Shown piece after piece: positions 35,208 to 42,273 of a stretch of DNA of 64,000 nucleotides. The position numbers and the translations under genes are program-made. The notes below the pieces were generated by a model, which had not been told where the DNA came from, did no database searches, and saw nothing but the letters and a program-made list of their open reading frames with translations. The DNA is from Solimonas_A sp052035235 (GTDB taxonomy: Bacteria; Pseudomonadota; Gammaproteobacteria; Nevskiales; Nevskiaceae), in NCBI GenBank assembly GCA_052035235.1, contig JBPOHT010000030.1:135310-199309 (forward strand). Direction: 5' to 3'. Numbering within the stretch: the stretch's first letter is position 1; every line of letters begins with the position of its first letter.

Positions 35208-35855
35208 GTGAACGAAGCCGTAAAACCTCCGCACAACCCCGCCTTCATCGCCCGCAAGCCACAGCAGCAGCGCGCCAAGGACCGTGTGGACCTGGTGCTG
35301 GCGGCAGCCGAGGAGCTGCTGCTGGAAGGGGGCATCTCGGGCTTCTCGATCCCCACGCTGGCGGAACGCCTGGAATACCCGCGGGCGACGATCTACAAGT
35401 TCTTCCCCACACCCTACGCGCTGCTCAACGAGCTGGCGGAACGCCAGCTCGCGGCGCTGGAGGAGCACCTGGCCAGCTATGCGGAGAGCATCGCCGCGGC
35501 CAGCGACTGGCAGGAGATGGTGACGCGCATGATCCACGCCGCGGCCGACTACTACAGCCGCCACCCGGCGGCGCAGGTGGTGCTGCTGACCGGGCCGATC
35601 TCCGACGCCAGCTTCCGCGCGCTGGAATACACCATCGCGCGGCTCGGCTCGCTGACACGAAGCCTGTTCGCGCAGCGCGGCATCGTGGTGCCGGAGGATT
35701 CGCCGGACGTCGCCGCGCTGGCGGTGGAGTTCGGCACGGCGAGCTTCCGCATGAGCTACTTCCTGCACGGCAAGATGACGCCGGAATACACGCAGGCGGG
35801 CGCGGACGTGATGCTGGCGTTCCTGGCGAAGCGACTGGGGCTGGCGCTGCGCTGA
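35208..35855 (+). CDS. TetR-family transcriptional regulator 1
   Basis: This 215-residue protein starts at a GTG. Residues about 23-70 form the TetR helix-turn-helix, with GGISGFSIPTLAERL and YPRATIYKFFPTPYALLNEL. The rest is a helical ligand-binding domain of no obvious subfamily. It is a close paralogue of the protein at 39033: both share GFSIP, IYKFFPTPYA-LNEL and a matching C-terminal ADVM-FLA-LGL. It is divergent from cytochrome paralogue 2, so it probably represses that operon and itself until a substrate-derived ligand binds. Confidence 0.88.
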   Translation: MNEAVKPPHNPAFIARKPQQQRAKDRVDLVLAAAEELLLEGGISGFSIPTLAERLEYPRATIYKFFPTPYALLNELAERQLAALEEHLASYAESIAAASDWQEMVTRMIHAAADYYSRHPAAQVVLLTGPISDASFRALEYTIARLGSLTRSLFAQRGIVVPEDSPDVAALAVEFGTASFRMSYFLHGKMTPEYTQAGADVMLAFLAKRLGLALR

Positions 35856-35915
35856 TCGCAGGCCTGGCACCTCGACGCGAGTTCTACAGCAACCCTCTCC
35901 CGACCCTACGGGCCA

Positions 35916-35939
35916 CCCTCTCCCGCCAGCGGGAGAGGG
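35916..35939. repeat. Palindromic intergenic repeat, family A copy 4
   Basis: CCCTCTCCCGC, CA, GCGGGAGAGGG, with a half copy (ACCCTCTCCCGACCC) just before it at 35892. It lies between the convergent tetR-1 and cytochrome paralogue 3. Confidence 0.8.
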
Positions 35940-35944
35940 AAGCA

Positions 35945-35982
35945 AAACGAAGAAGGGGCGCCTCGGCGCCCCTTCTTCGTTT
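35945..35982. terminator. Bidirectional terminator between tetR-1 and cytochrome paralogue 3
   Basis: AAACGAAGAAGGGGCGCC and GGCGCCCCTTCTTCGTTT form a perfect 18-bp stem with a 2-nt loop. It would stop transcription from both converging genes. Confidence 0.8.
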
Positions 35983-36005
35983 CCGTCCTAGGCTCACAGA
36001 TAGGC

Positions 36006-38354
36006 TCACAGCGTCTTCAGGTACTCGATGATCGCGCTGCGCTCCTGATCGGTGAGCACGCTGGTGAACTCGTGGCCGCCGTTGTCCTGGCTGTAGTAGT
36101 TGCTGTTGTAGATCTTGCGATCCTCGATCTGGCCGTTGGTGAGGATCGGCAGGTTCAGCAGGTTCCAGGCGAGGCCGCCGTTGGCCCAGACCAGGCCCAG
36201 CAGGTCCTGCACGCTGCTGCCGCCGCTGGGGTTGCAGTCGATGAAGGGCAGCGAGCCGGTGCCGCAGGGCAGCGCCTCGTAGTTCCAGCCCATGTCCACG
36301 GCGTTGTAGCCGGTCTCCAGGCTGTAGTCGAAGCCGGCGATGCCGTTCTCGATGGCCGGGCGCGAGAGGCGGCGCCAGATCGGCTTGCGGTCGGCCGGCT
36401 TGAGCACTTCCCAGACGCTGGGCACGGCGCCGTTGTGGAAATACGGTGCCGTGGCCCAGACGCCGTGCAGCGGCGGGGCGAGGTAGCCGAGCTCACGGTC
36501 GCCGCGCACGGCGACGTCGTTCTGCGAACCGCAGGTGGGCACGCCGGCATCGTTCTTCGGGCCGTCGTTGTAGGCGAACCAGTTCTGGCGCGCGTAGTTA
36601 GACACCACCTGGCTGTGGCCGTCGAGGCGGCGCGTGTCGGTGCCGATGATGTCGATCGGCGTGACGTAGGCGGCGATGCCTTCCAACAGCGGCGTGGCCA
36701 GGAACGCGGAGTCGTGGACAAAGCGCGGCGAGTAGGCGCCGTGGCAGCTGGCGCAGGAGCCGTTGCCGCCCTCGGGGCGACGCACCGGGTTGTTGAGCTT
36801 GGCGGCCCACAGGTCCTTGCTGTGGAACAGGATCGCGCCCTGCTCCGCCATCGCGATGTTGATCTTCCCGAGCTTGGGTTCCGGCCAGCGCGGCGAGCGC
36901 ATCGACATCATCCAGCTGTCGCCATCCTGCATGTGGTCCTTGATCCACTGCTTGCCTTCGACGTTGTTCGGCGAGGCGACATTGGGGAAGTGGAAGGACA
37001 GCTCGATGCGCTTGGCGTCGGTCGGCATGCCCGCGTCGAAGAACTTCATCGGGCGGCTGCCGACGTTCCACCACACCGGCGGATCCTCGGTGCCGGTGGA
37101 CGGCTGGGTCTGCACGGTGAGGTAGGGGATCAGCGCATCGAACAAGGTCAGCGTGCCGAACAGCTGGAAGTTGGTGATGTTGCCGGTGCCGCGCACCTTG
37201 TTCTGCGAGATCACCGCCAGCAGCGACTGCTGCGGCGCGATGCGACCGAGGTCGGTGAACATCACGGTGATGTCGGAGATCGAGTTGGTGCCGTACATCG
37301 GACCCAGGCCCTCGCCATCCGCCGCCGTGCCCACCGCGCCGCCATGGCAAATGTTGCAGGTGACGCCGACCTTGCCGGTCCAGCTGCCGTCGGGGTTGCG
37401 CAGCTGCGTCAGGCCCAGCGGCAACTGGCCGCTGCCGCCATTGCTGGCGTTCGGGTCTTCATCCGGCAGCGGATAGGGATTGGACTTGTCCGGCAGCGGC
37501 ATGCCCCAGCGCTCGGCCAGCAACTGGTCGAAGTTGTCGGGGCGGTTGGGCAGGCGCAGGACGCGGTCCCAGAGCGTGTTGTAGTCCTCGGCCGGGAACG
37601 CGAACATCGGGTCCGGTGAGTCGCCGCCGAACATGGTGCCGGCACCGATCGCGCCGGTGGCCGCCACCAGGCGGTAGCCGCGCTCGGAGCGGGCCCGCAG
37701 CTCGCCGCAGGTGCCAGGGTGATTGTCTTCCTGGCAAGTTTTCCAGTGGGCGTTCATCAGCACGGCCTTGCCGGCGTCGACACCCTCCACCACCAGCTCG
37801 CGCGGATCCTGCGGCACTTCGGTCTCGTCCGACTTGCCCTCGCAGTAGTCGAACCAGTAGTGACCGCCGCGCTTGCTGCCCAGCAGCGGCAGCAGCTCGC
37901 CTGGCTCCACACCGCCGGCGAGGCTGCAGGTGGCCGGGTTCTCGAAGCACTTGAGCAGGATCTCCATGTTCCGGTATTCGACGCTGCCCACCGGCCACTT
38001 GGCGCCGCCGGTGTGCGGGGTCTCCTGCCCGGAGGCCATCAGCAGGATGCGCGAGGTGGGGTTGTTCTTGCCCAGGCGCTCCCAGCTGTCACGCAGGTTC
38101 TTCAGGTCTTCCGCCTCGTTGGTGGAAAGCATGAAGTCCTTGCCGTCCTCCACGTCGCCTGGTGCGCCGGGGATATGGCAGGTGCGGCAGAAGCCGAGGG
38201 CGGGCTGCACGTTGCTGCTGAAGTGCTCGTCCACGCTGCGTGCCGTGCCGTTGTCGCCCGACACCTCGTCGCTGCGGCCGGGGGCACAGGCCGACAACCA
38301 CGCACACAGCAGTAGCGTCGCCAGGCGCGGCGCCGAAAACCCGAATCTCTTCAC
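36006..38354 (-). CDS. RoxA/RoxB-like multihaem c-type cytochrome lipoprotein, paralogue 3
   Basis: This 782-residue protein starts at a GTG behind CGGGAGAGG. The lipobox LSAC places the lipidated Cys at 23. CxxCH motifs are Cys56-RTC-His60, Cys333-NIC-His337 and Cys534-ASC-His538; the last two are 201 apart as in paralogue 1. It shares with paralogue 1 VRGTGNITNFQ, EDPPVWWN, RPMKFFDAGMPTDAKRIEL and the C-terminal IYNSNYYSQDNGGHEF. All three paralogues end IEYLKTL. It stands alone, with a perfect GTTAC-N4-GTAAC operator 29 bp before its start and the araC gene upstream on the same strand. It is probably an outer-membrane-anchored haem oxygenase or peroxidase acting on a hydrophobic substrate. 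Confidence 0.72.
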   Translation of the reverse strand: MKRFGFSAPRLATLLLCAWLSACAPGRSDEVSGDNGTARSVDEHFSSNVQPALGFCRTCHIPGAPGDVEDGKDFMLSTNEAEDLKNLRDSWERLGKNNPTSRILLMASGQETPHTGGAKWPVGSVEYRNMEILLKCFENPATCSLAGGVEPGELLPLLGSKRGGHYWFDYCEGKSDETEVPQDPRELVVEGVDAGKAVLMNAHWKTCQEDNHPGTCGELRARSERGYRLVAATGAIGAGTMFGGDSPDPMFAFPAEDYNTLWDRVLRLPNRPDNFDQLLAERWGMPLPDKSNPYPLPDEDPNASNGGSGQLPLGLTQLRNPDGSWTGKVGVTCNICHGGAVGTAADGEGLGPMYGTNSISDITVMFTDLGRIAPQQSLLAVISQNKVRGTGNITNFQLFGTLTLFDALIPYLTVQTQPSTGTEDPPVWWNVGSRPMKFFDAGMPTDAKRIELSFHFPNVASPNNVEGKQWIKDHMQDGDSWMMSMRSPRWPEPKLGKINIAMAEQGAILFHSKDLWAAKLNNPVRRPEGGNGSCASCHGAYSPRFVHDSAFLATPLLEGIAAYVTPIDIIGTDTRRLDGHSQVVSNYARQNWFAYNDGPKNDAGVPTCGSQNDVAVRGDRELGYLAPPLHGVWATAPYFHNGAVPSVWEVLKPADRKPIWRRLSRPAIENGIAGFDYSLETGYNAVDMGWNYEALPCGTGSLPFIDCNPSGGSSVQDLLGLVWANGGLAWNLLNLPILTNGQIEDRKIYNSNYYSQDNGGHEFTSVLTDQERSAIIEYLKTL

Positions 38355-38382
38355 AAGCCTCTCCCGAAGCGCACCGACAAAT

Positions 38383-38398
38383 AGTTACTTATGTAACT
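38383..38398. promoter_or_regulatory. Operator of cytochrome paralogue 3
   Basis: AGTTAC-TTAT-GTAACT is a perfect 16-bp inverted repeat 29 bp upstream of the GTG start. It sits where the core promoter should be, which fits repression by a TetR dimer. Confidence 0.7.
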
Positions 38399-38430
38399 TT
38401 AACAAAAGTAGCGTTTGCCGCCTCGCGCTG

Positions 38431-38862
38431 TCAAGGCGAGGCGCCGTATCCCGCCGGCTCCCGGATGGCCGCCGGGCGCGGCATGTCTTCTGCCGCCGAA
38501 GCATCCGGCTCCATGCGTCCGCGATACTGCCCCGGCGCCACGCCGACCCAGCGCTGGAAGGCGCGCGAGAAGTTGGCGCCGCTGCTGTAACCCAGCCGCT
38601 CGGCGATCTTCTCGACGGTGAGGCCGGGGCGCGCGAGCAGTTCCGTGGCATGCAGCTGGCGTGCGCCGTCCAGCAATTGCCGATAGCTGGCGCCGGTGTC
38701 GCGCAGGTGACGCTTGAGCGTGCGCGTGGACACGCAGAGCTTCTCCGCCATTTCCCGCAGCGTGGGATAGCCGAGGGGGCGAGCCTCCAGCTCGCTTCTC
38801 ACGAGACTGGCCAAGGCCTGGCGCCGGCCGGGAAGCCGTGGGGTGGAAACTCGGGTGTCCAT
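38431..38862 (-). CDS. Minimal AraC-type transcriptional regulator
   Basis: I use the ATG at 38862 behind GGAGAGG (143 residues). An upstream ATG at 38883 is possible but lacks a ribosome site. Nearly the whole protein is the double helix-turn-helix DNA-binding domain: helix pair one at MAEKLCVSTRTLKRHL, pair two at EKIAERLGYSSGANFSRAFQ, ending in RWVGVAPGQYR. No sensing domain is present, unlike most AraC proteins, so it either acts without ligand or is set by its own level. It is upstream of cytochrome paralogue 3 on the same strand. A variant of the locus operator lies before it, so tetR control is likely. Confidence 0.85.
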   Translation of the reverse strand: MDTRVSTPRLPGRRQALASLVRSELEARPLGYPTLREMAEKLCVSTRTLKRHLRDTGASYRQLLDGARQLHATELLARPGLTVEKIAERLGYSSGANFSRAFQRWVGVAPGQYRGRMEPDASAAEDMPRPAAIREPAGYGASP

Positions 38863-38886
38863 GCTGCCCTCTCCAGATCGCATGTT

Positions 38887-38900
38887 GATACTTATGTAAC
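38887..38900. promoter_or_regulatory. Operator of the araC gene
   Basis: GATAC-TTAT-GTAAC differs by one base from the operator of cytochrome paralogue 3. The following bases (TTTA, then an A run, then a CTACT-type stretch) also match, so the two regulatory regions look copied from one another. Confidence 0.6.
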
Positions 38901-38990
38901 TTTATTAAAAAGCTACTCTTGTCGCTTTATGCCGTCAAGCCGGTGAATGCAGACTCAATGGAAGGCGCCGGAACTCCCAGCATCATCAGA

Positions 38991-39008
38991 AAGTTACTGC
39001 TGTAACTT
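38991..39008. promoter_or_regulatory. Operator of tetR-2
   Basis: AAGTTAC-TGCT-GTAACTT is a perfect 18-bp inverted repeat 24 bp before the tetR-2 ATG. Autorepression is the simplest reading. Confidence 0.7.
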
Positions 39009-39032
39009 CTGCGAGCGGGTATCCTGCTTTGC

Positions 39033-39665
39033 ATGAACATCGCCGTAGACCAGCGCGCCCTCGCCCGCCTGCCCCAGCAGCAGCGAGCCATCGACCGATT
39101 CGAGCTGGTGCTGCAGGAGACGCAGGCCCTGCTGGCAGAAGAAGGCCTGTCGGGCTTCTCGATTCCCGCCGTGGCGGCCCGCCTGGGCTACACCCGCGCC
39201 AGCATCTACAAGTTCTTCCCCACGCCCTACGCGGTGCTGAACGAGCTGGTGCGCCGCCATTTCGCAGGCCTTGAGCAGACGCTGGTGGCGGACGCGGCGC
39301 AGCTCGCCAGGCGCGAGTGGCAGGACGTGGTGCGCGCGATCGTCCAGGCTGCCGCCGCATTCCACAACGAGCACCCCACCGGGATGATGCTGGCCCTGGG
39401 CGGCGCGGTGACAGACGAGAGCTACCGCAGCTACGAGCTGACCGTGCGCCATCTCGGCGGGCTGGCACGGCAGCTGCTGCAGATGCGCGGCATGGTGGTG
39501 CCGGCCGAACCGGTGGACGTGGCGACGCTGGCGGTGGATGTGGCCACCACCTGTTTTCGGCATTCCTACATCGCGCACCGCCGCATCACGCCGGACTACG
39601 AGCAGGCCGCGGCCGACGTGATGATCGACTTCCTGGCCCGCCAGCTCGGCCTGCAGAACGCTTGA
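39033..39665 (+). CDS. TetR-family transcriptional regulator 2
   Basis: This 210-residue protein has the TetR DNA-binding domain at about 22-68 (GLSGFSIPAVAARLGYTR, then IYKFFPTPYAVLNEL) and a helical ligand domain. It is a paralogue of tetR-1 at 35208, so the regulators were duplicated together with the cytochrome genes. A perfect inverted repeat lies 24 bp before its start, and the same core precedes araC and cytochrome paralogue 3. It is therefore the best candidate for the repressor of those genes. The ligand is unknown. Confidence 0.88.
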   Translation: MNIAVDQRALARLPQQQRAIDRFELVLQETQALLAEEGLSGFSIPAVAARLGYTRASIYKFFPTPYAVLNELVRRHFAGLEQTLVADAAQLARREWQDVVRAIVQAAAAFHNEHPTGMMLALGGAVTDESYRSYELTVRHLGGLARQLLQMRGMVVPAEPVDVATLAVDVATTCFRHSYIAHRRITPDYEQAAADVMIDFLARQLGLQNA

Positions 39666-39719
39666 GCGGCGGCGCCGGTTTGACGCTGCGCGGCTGTCTC
39701 ACTATTATTTGCGCCCCTC

Positions 39720-39794
39720 GGACAGTTAGCTCAGCGGTAGAGCATCGCCTTCACACGGCGGGGGTCACAGGTTCAAGCCCTGTACTGTCCACCA
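39720..39794 (+). tRNA. tRNA-Val (anticodon CAC)
   Basis: It begins GGACAGTTAGCTCAGCGG and ends ACTGTCCACCA with CCA encoded. The anticodon stem-loop CGCC-TTCACAC-GGCG gives CAC, which decodes GUG. The T loop is GGTTCAAGCC. It marks the right border of the cytochrome locus. Confidence 0.95.
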
Positions 39795-39805
39795 AACGAG
39801 AAATC

Positions 39806-39833
39806 AGGGCCTGCAGCGATGCAGGCCCTTTTT
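39806..39833 (+). terminator. Terminator of tRNA-Val
   Basis: AGGGCCTGC, loop AGCGAT, GCAGGCCCTTTTT. Confidence 0.9.
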
Positions 39834-39924
39834 CGTTGGCGGCCCGTTCCGGCGACGATGGAGGGTTGAGCCCCGCCCCATTCGGGGCTAGGCTGCGCGC
39901 CTTTCCCGCCGCCCCCTGACCGCC

Positions 39925-40584
39925 ATGACCGCTGTCCGCCCCCTGATGCTGGCCATCCAGCAACGCGATCTCGAAGCCGCCAAGGCCGCGCTGGAGCGCG
40001 ATGCCTCGCAGGCCACCGATGCCATCCCCGGCGGGCTGTCGCCGCTGATGTTCGCGCTGTACAACGGCGCGCTGGAGATCGCCCAGCTGCTGAAGGCCTT
40101 CCGCCCGCTGGATGTATTCGAGGCGGCGGCCTGCAACGACGCGCGACGCGTCGCGGAGCTGGTGGCGGCGCAGCCGGCACTGACCACCGAGTACAGCCCC
40201 GACGGCTGGACGCCGATGCACCTGGCGGCCTTCCTCGGCTCGCGCGAGGCGCTGTTCGTGCTGCTGGGCCTGGGCGCGCCGATGGAAGCGGTCTCGCAGA
40301 ACCCGATGGCCAACACGCCGATGCATGCCGCCATCGCCGGCCCCGCGGGCGAGGCGCTGGCGCCGCTGCTGATCGGCTTCGGCGCGGATGTGAAGTACGT
40401 GGGCGGCAGCGGCGTGAGCGCGCTGCACCTGGCGGCTTCGCGCGGCTTCGACGGCCTGTGCAAGCTCCTGGTATCGCGCGGCGCCGACCGCGCCGGCCGC
40501 ACCGAGGACGGCAAGACCGCCGCGGAGATCGCGCGCGAGCGCGGGCACCTGAACACGGCGGCGATCCTGGACCTGGCGGGCTAG
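39925..40584 (+). CDS. Ankyrin-repeat protein
   Basis: This 219-residue protein has no signal peptide. About five ankyrin repeats are visible, for example GWTPMHLAAFLGSREALFVL, NTPMHAAIAGPAGEALAPLL and GVSALHLAASRGFDGLCKLL, followed by DGKTAAEIARERGH. It is probably a cytoplasmic protein-binding module; the partner cannot be inferred. It lies alone between tRNA-Val and the convergent tadA. Confidence 0.85.
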   Translation: MTAVRPLMLAIQQRDLEAAKAALERDASQATDAIPGGLSPLMFALYNGALEIAQLLKAFRPLDVFEAAACNDARRVAELVAAQPALTTEYSPDGWTPMHLAAFLGSREALFVLLGLGAPMEAVSQNPMANTPMHAAIAGPAGEALAPLLIGFGADVKYVGGSGVSALHLAASRGFDGLCKLLVSRGADRAGRTEDGKTAAEIARERGHLNTAAILDLAG

Positions 40585-40598
40585 TTCTTCCCGCTTTT

Positions 40599-40660
40599 GT
40601 GGGAGCGGCTTCAGCCGCGAGCTTTGCGAAAGATCGCGGCCGACGGCCGCTTCTACGGGG
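40599..40660. repeat. Palindromic intergenic repeat, family E
   Basis: TGTGGGAGCGGCTTCAGCCG is followed by a second inverted part (AAGATCGCGGCCGACGGCCG, then CTTCTACG). This resembles the REP-like elements common in pseudomonads and xanthomonads. Its end reaches the tadA stop codon. Confidence 0.65.
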
Positions 40661-41138
40661 TCGTAGTGGCCTTGCCGCGCCGCGCGCGGAAGAAGTCGCG
40701 CAGGATCTGGCCGCACTCCGGCTCCAGCACGCCGCCCTGCCAGGGCAGGCGGTGATTGAGGCGCGGGTTGGCGATGACGTCGTAGACCGAATGCACGCCG
40801 CCGGCCTTGGGGTCTGGCGCGCCATAGACCAGCCGCCCGACGCGCGCATGGATGATGGCGCCGGCACACATCACGCAGGGTTCCAGCGTCACGTAGAGCG
40901 TGGTGTCGAGCAGGCGGTAATTGCCGATGCGCTGCGCGGCACTGCGCATGGCCAGCATCTCGGCATGCGCGCTGGGATCATGATCGCTGATCGGGCGGTT
41001 CCAGCCCTCGCCCACCACGCGCCCATCCTTCACCAGCACCGCGCCCACCGGCACCTCGCCCGCTTCCTGGGCGCGGCGCGCCAGCAGCAGCGCGTGGCGC
41101 ATCCAGTGCTCGTCTTCGGCAGTGATGGTCTCGGACAT
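40653..41138 (-). CDS. tadA: tRNA-specific adenosine deaminase TadA
   Basis: TadA converts A34 to inosine in tRNA-Arg(ACG). The 161-residue protein (start at 41138, MSETITAEDEHWMRHAL) has the zinc and catalytic motif HAE in SAHAEMLAMRSA and the PCxxC motif in LEPCVMCAGAIIHAR. Both are diagnostic. The tail FFRARRGKA is typical. The frame extends upstream to 41183 but family proteins start where I place it. Confidence 0.95.
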   Translation of the reverse strand: MSETITAEDEHWMRHALLLARRAQEAGEVPVGAVLVKDGRVVGEGWNRPISDHDPSAHAEMLAMRSAAQRIGNYRLLDTTLYVTLEPCVMCAGAIIHARVGRLVYGAPDPKAGGVHSVYDVIANPRLNHRLPWQGGVLEPECGQILRDFFRARRGKATTTP

Positions 41139-41206
41139 GGGGATTTGCTGGTATCGAACGGCGGGCCGTATCAATACCAGCAAATCACCACGGCGTCAGC
41201 GTTTCG

Positions 41207-42244
41207 CTACGCGGATACCGCCACCGGGCTGCGCTCGGTGAACTGGCCGTTCCAGTAGGGGTAGTAGGGATAGGCCGGCGTCACGCGGCTGGCGGCGTCG
41301 AGATGGGCCATCTGCTCGGCGCTGAGCTGCCAGCCGAGGGCGCCGAGGTTCTGCTGCAGCTGTGCTTCGTCACGTGCGCCGATCAGCACGCTGGCCACAG
41401 TGGGGCGCTGCAGCAGCCAGTTGATGGCGATTTGCGGCACGGTCTTGCCGGTCTGCGCGGCGACCTCCTCCAGCGCGTCGATCACGCGGTACAGGTGCTC
41501 GTCGGCCACCGGCGGCGCGAAGCCGGCGGTCTCGTGCAGGCGGCTGCCCTGCGGCAGCGGCTGGCCGCGGCGGATCTTGCCGGTGAGGCGGCCCCAGCCC
41601 AGCGGGCTCCAGACCAGGGCGCCAACGCCCTGGTCCTGGCCCAGCGGCATCAGCTCCCACTCGTAGTCACGGCCGATCAGCGAGTAGTAGGTCTGGTTGG
41701 CGACATAGCGCTCCAGGCCCAGTCGGTCGGAGGCGGCAAGCGACTTCATCAGCTGCCAGCCGGAGAAGTTGGAGACGCCGAGATAGCGCAGCTTGCCCTC
41801 GCGCACCAGCTGGTCGAGCGTGCGCAGCACCTGCTCCACCGGCGTCTGCGCGTCGAAGGAATGCAGTTGCAGGATGTCGATGTGATCCGTGTCCAGGCGC
41901 CGGAGCGCGGCATGCACGCCCTCGATCAGGTGATGGCGCGAGGCGCCGACATCGTTGGGGCCCTCGCCCACGCGCAACGCCAGCTTGGTGGACACAATGG
42001 CGCGCTGGCGGCGGCCCTTCAGCGCCGCGCCGAGGATTTCCTCCGAGGCGCCGCTGGAGTAGGCGTCGGCGGTGTCGAACAGGCTTACGCCGGCGTCCAG
42101 GCAGATGTCGACGATGCGACGCGCGGCGGCGACGTCCGTGTTGCCCCAGGCGCTGAACAGCGGGCCTTGCCCACCGAAGGTGCCGGCGCCGAAGCCGAGG
42201 GCGGGTACCTTGAAGCCCGAGTGTCCGAGAAAGCGGTATTCCAT
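41207..42244 (-). CDS. Aldo/keto reductase
   Basis: This 345-residue NADPH-dependent TIM-barrel oxidoreductase starts MEYRFLGHSGFKVPALGFG. The catalytic tetrad is visible as Asp and Tyr in LFDTADAYSSG, Lys in IVSTKLAL and His in ILQLHSFD. The cofactor region near the end reads SVLIGARDEAQLQQNLGALG. It follows the MFS exporter gene by 29 bp and both are divergent from a LysR regulator, so they are likely induced together. The substrate is unknown; reactive aldehydes or quinones are common targets. Confidence 0.92.
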   Translation of the reverse strand: MEYRFLGHSGFKVPALGFGAGTFGGQGPLFSAWGNTDVAAARRIVDICLDAGVSLFDTADAYSSGASEEILGAALKGRRQRAIVSTKLALRVGEGPNDVGASRHHLIEGVHAALRRLDTDHIDILQLHSFDAQTPVEQVLRTLDQLVREGKLRYLGVSNFSGWQLMKSLAASDRLGLERYVANQTYYSLIGRDYEWELMPLGQDQGVGALVWSPLGWGRLTGKIRRGQPLPQGSRLHETAGFAPPVADEHLYRVIDALEEVAAQTGKTVPQIAINWLLQRPTVASVLIGARDEAQLQQNLGALGWQLSAEQMAHLDAASRVTPAYPYYPYWNGQFTERSPVAVSA

Positions 42245-42273
42245 GTGTCTTGCTCCAGGAAAATGGATGCGGC

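Noticed and set aside
39720..39794. tRNA-Val as the integration site of a genomic island covering the cytochrome locus
   Set aside because: No integrase and no repeat of the tRNA 3' end were seen on the other side of the locus within the window.
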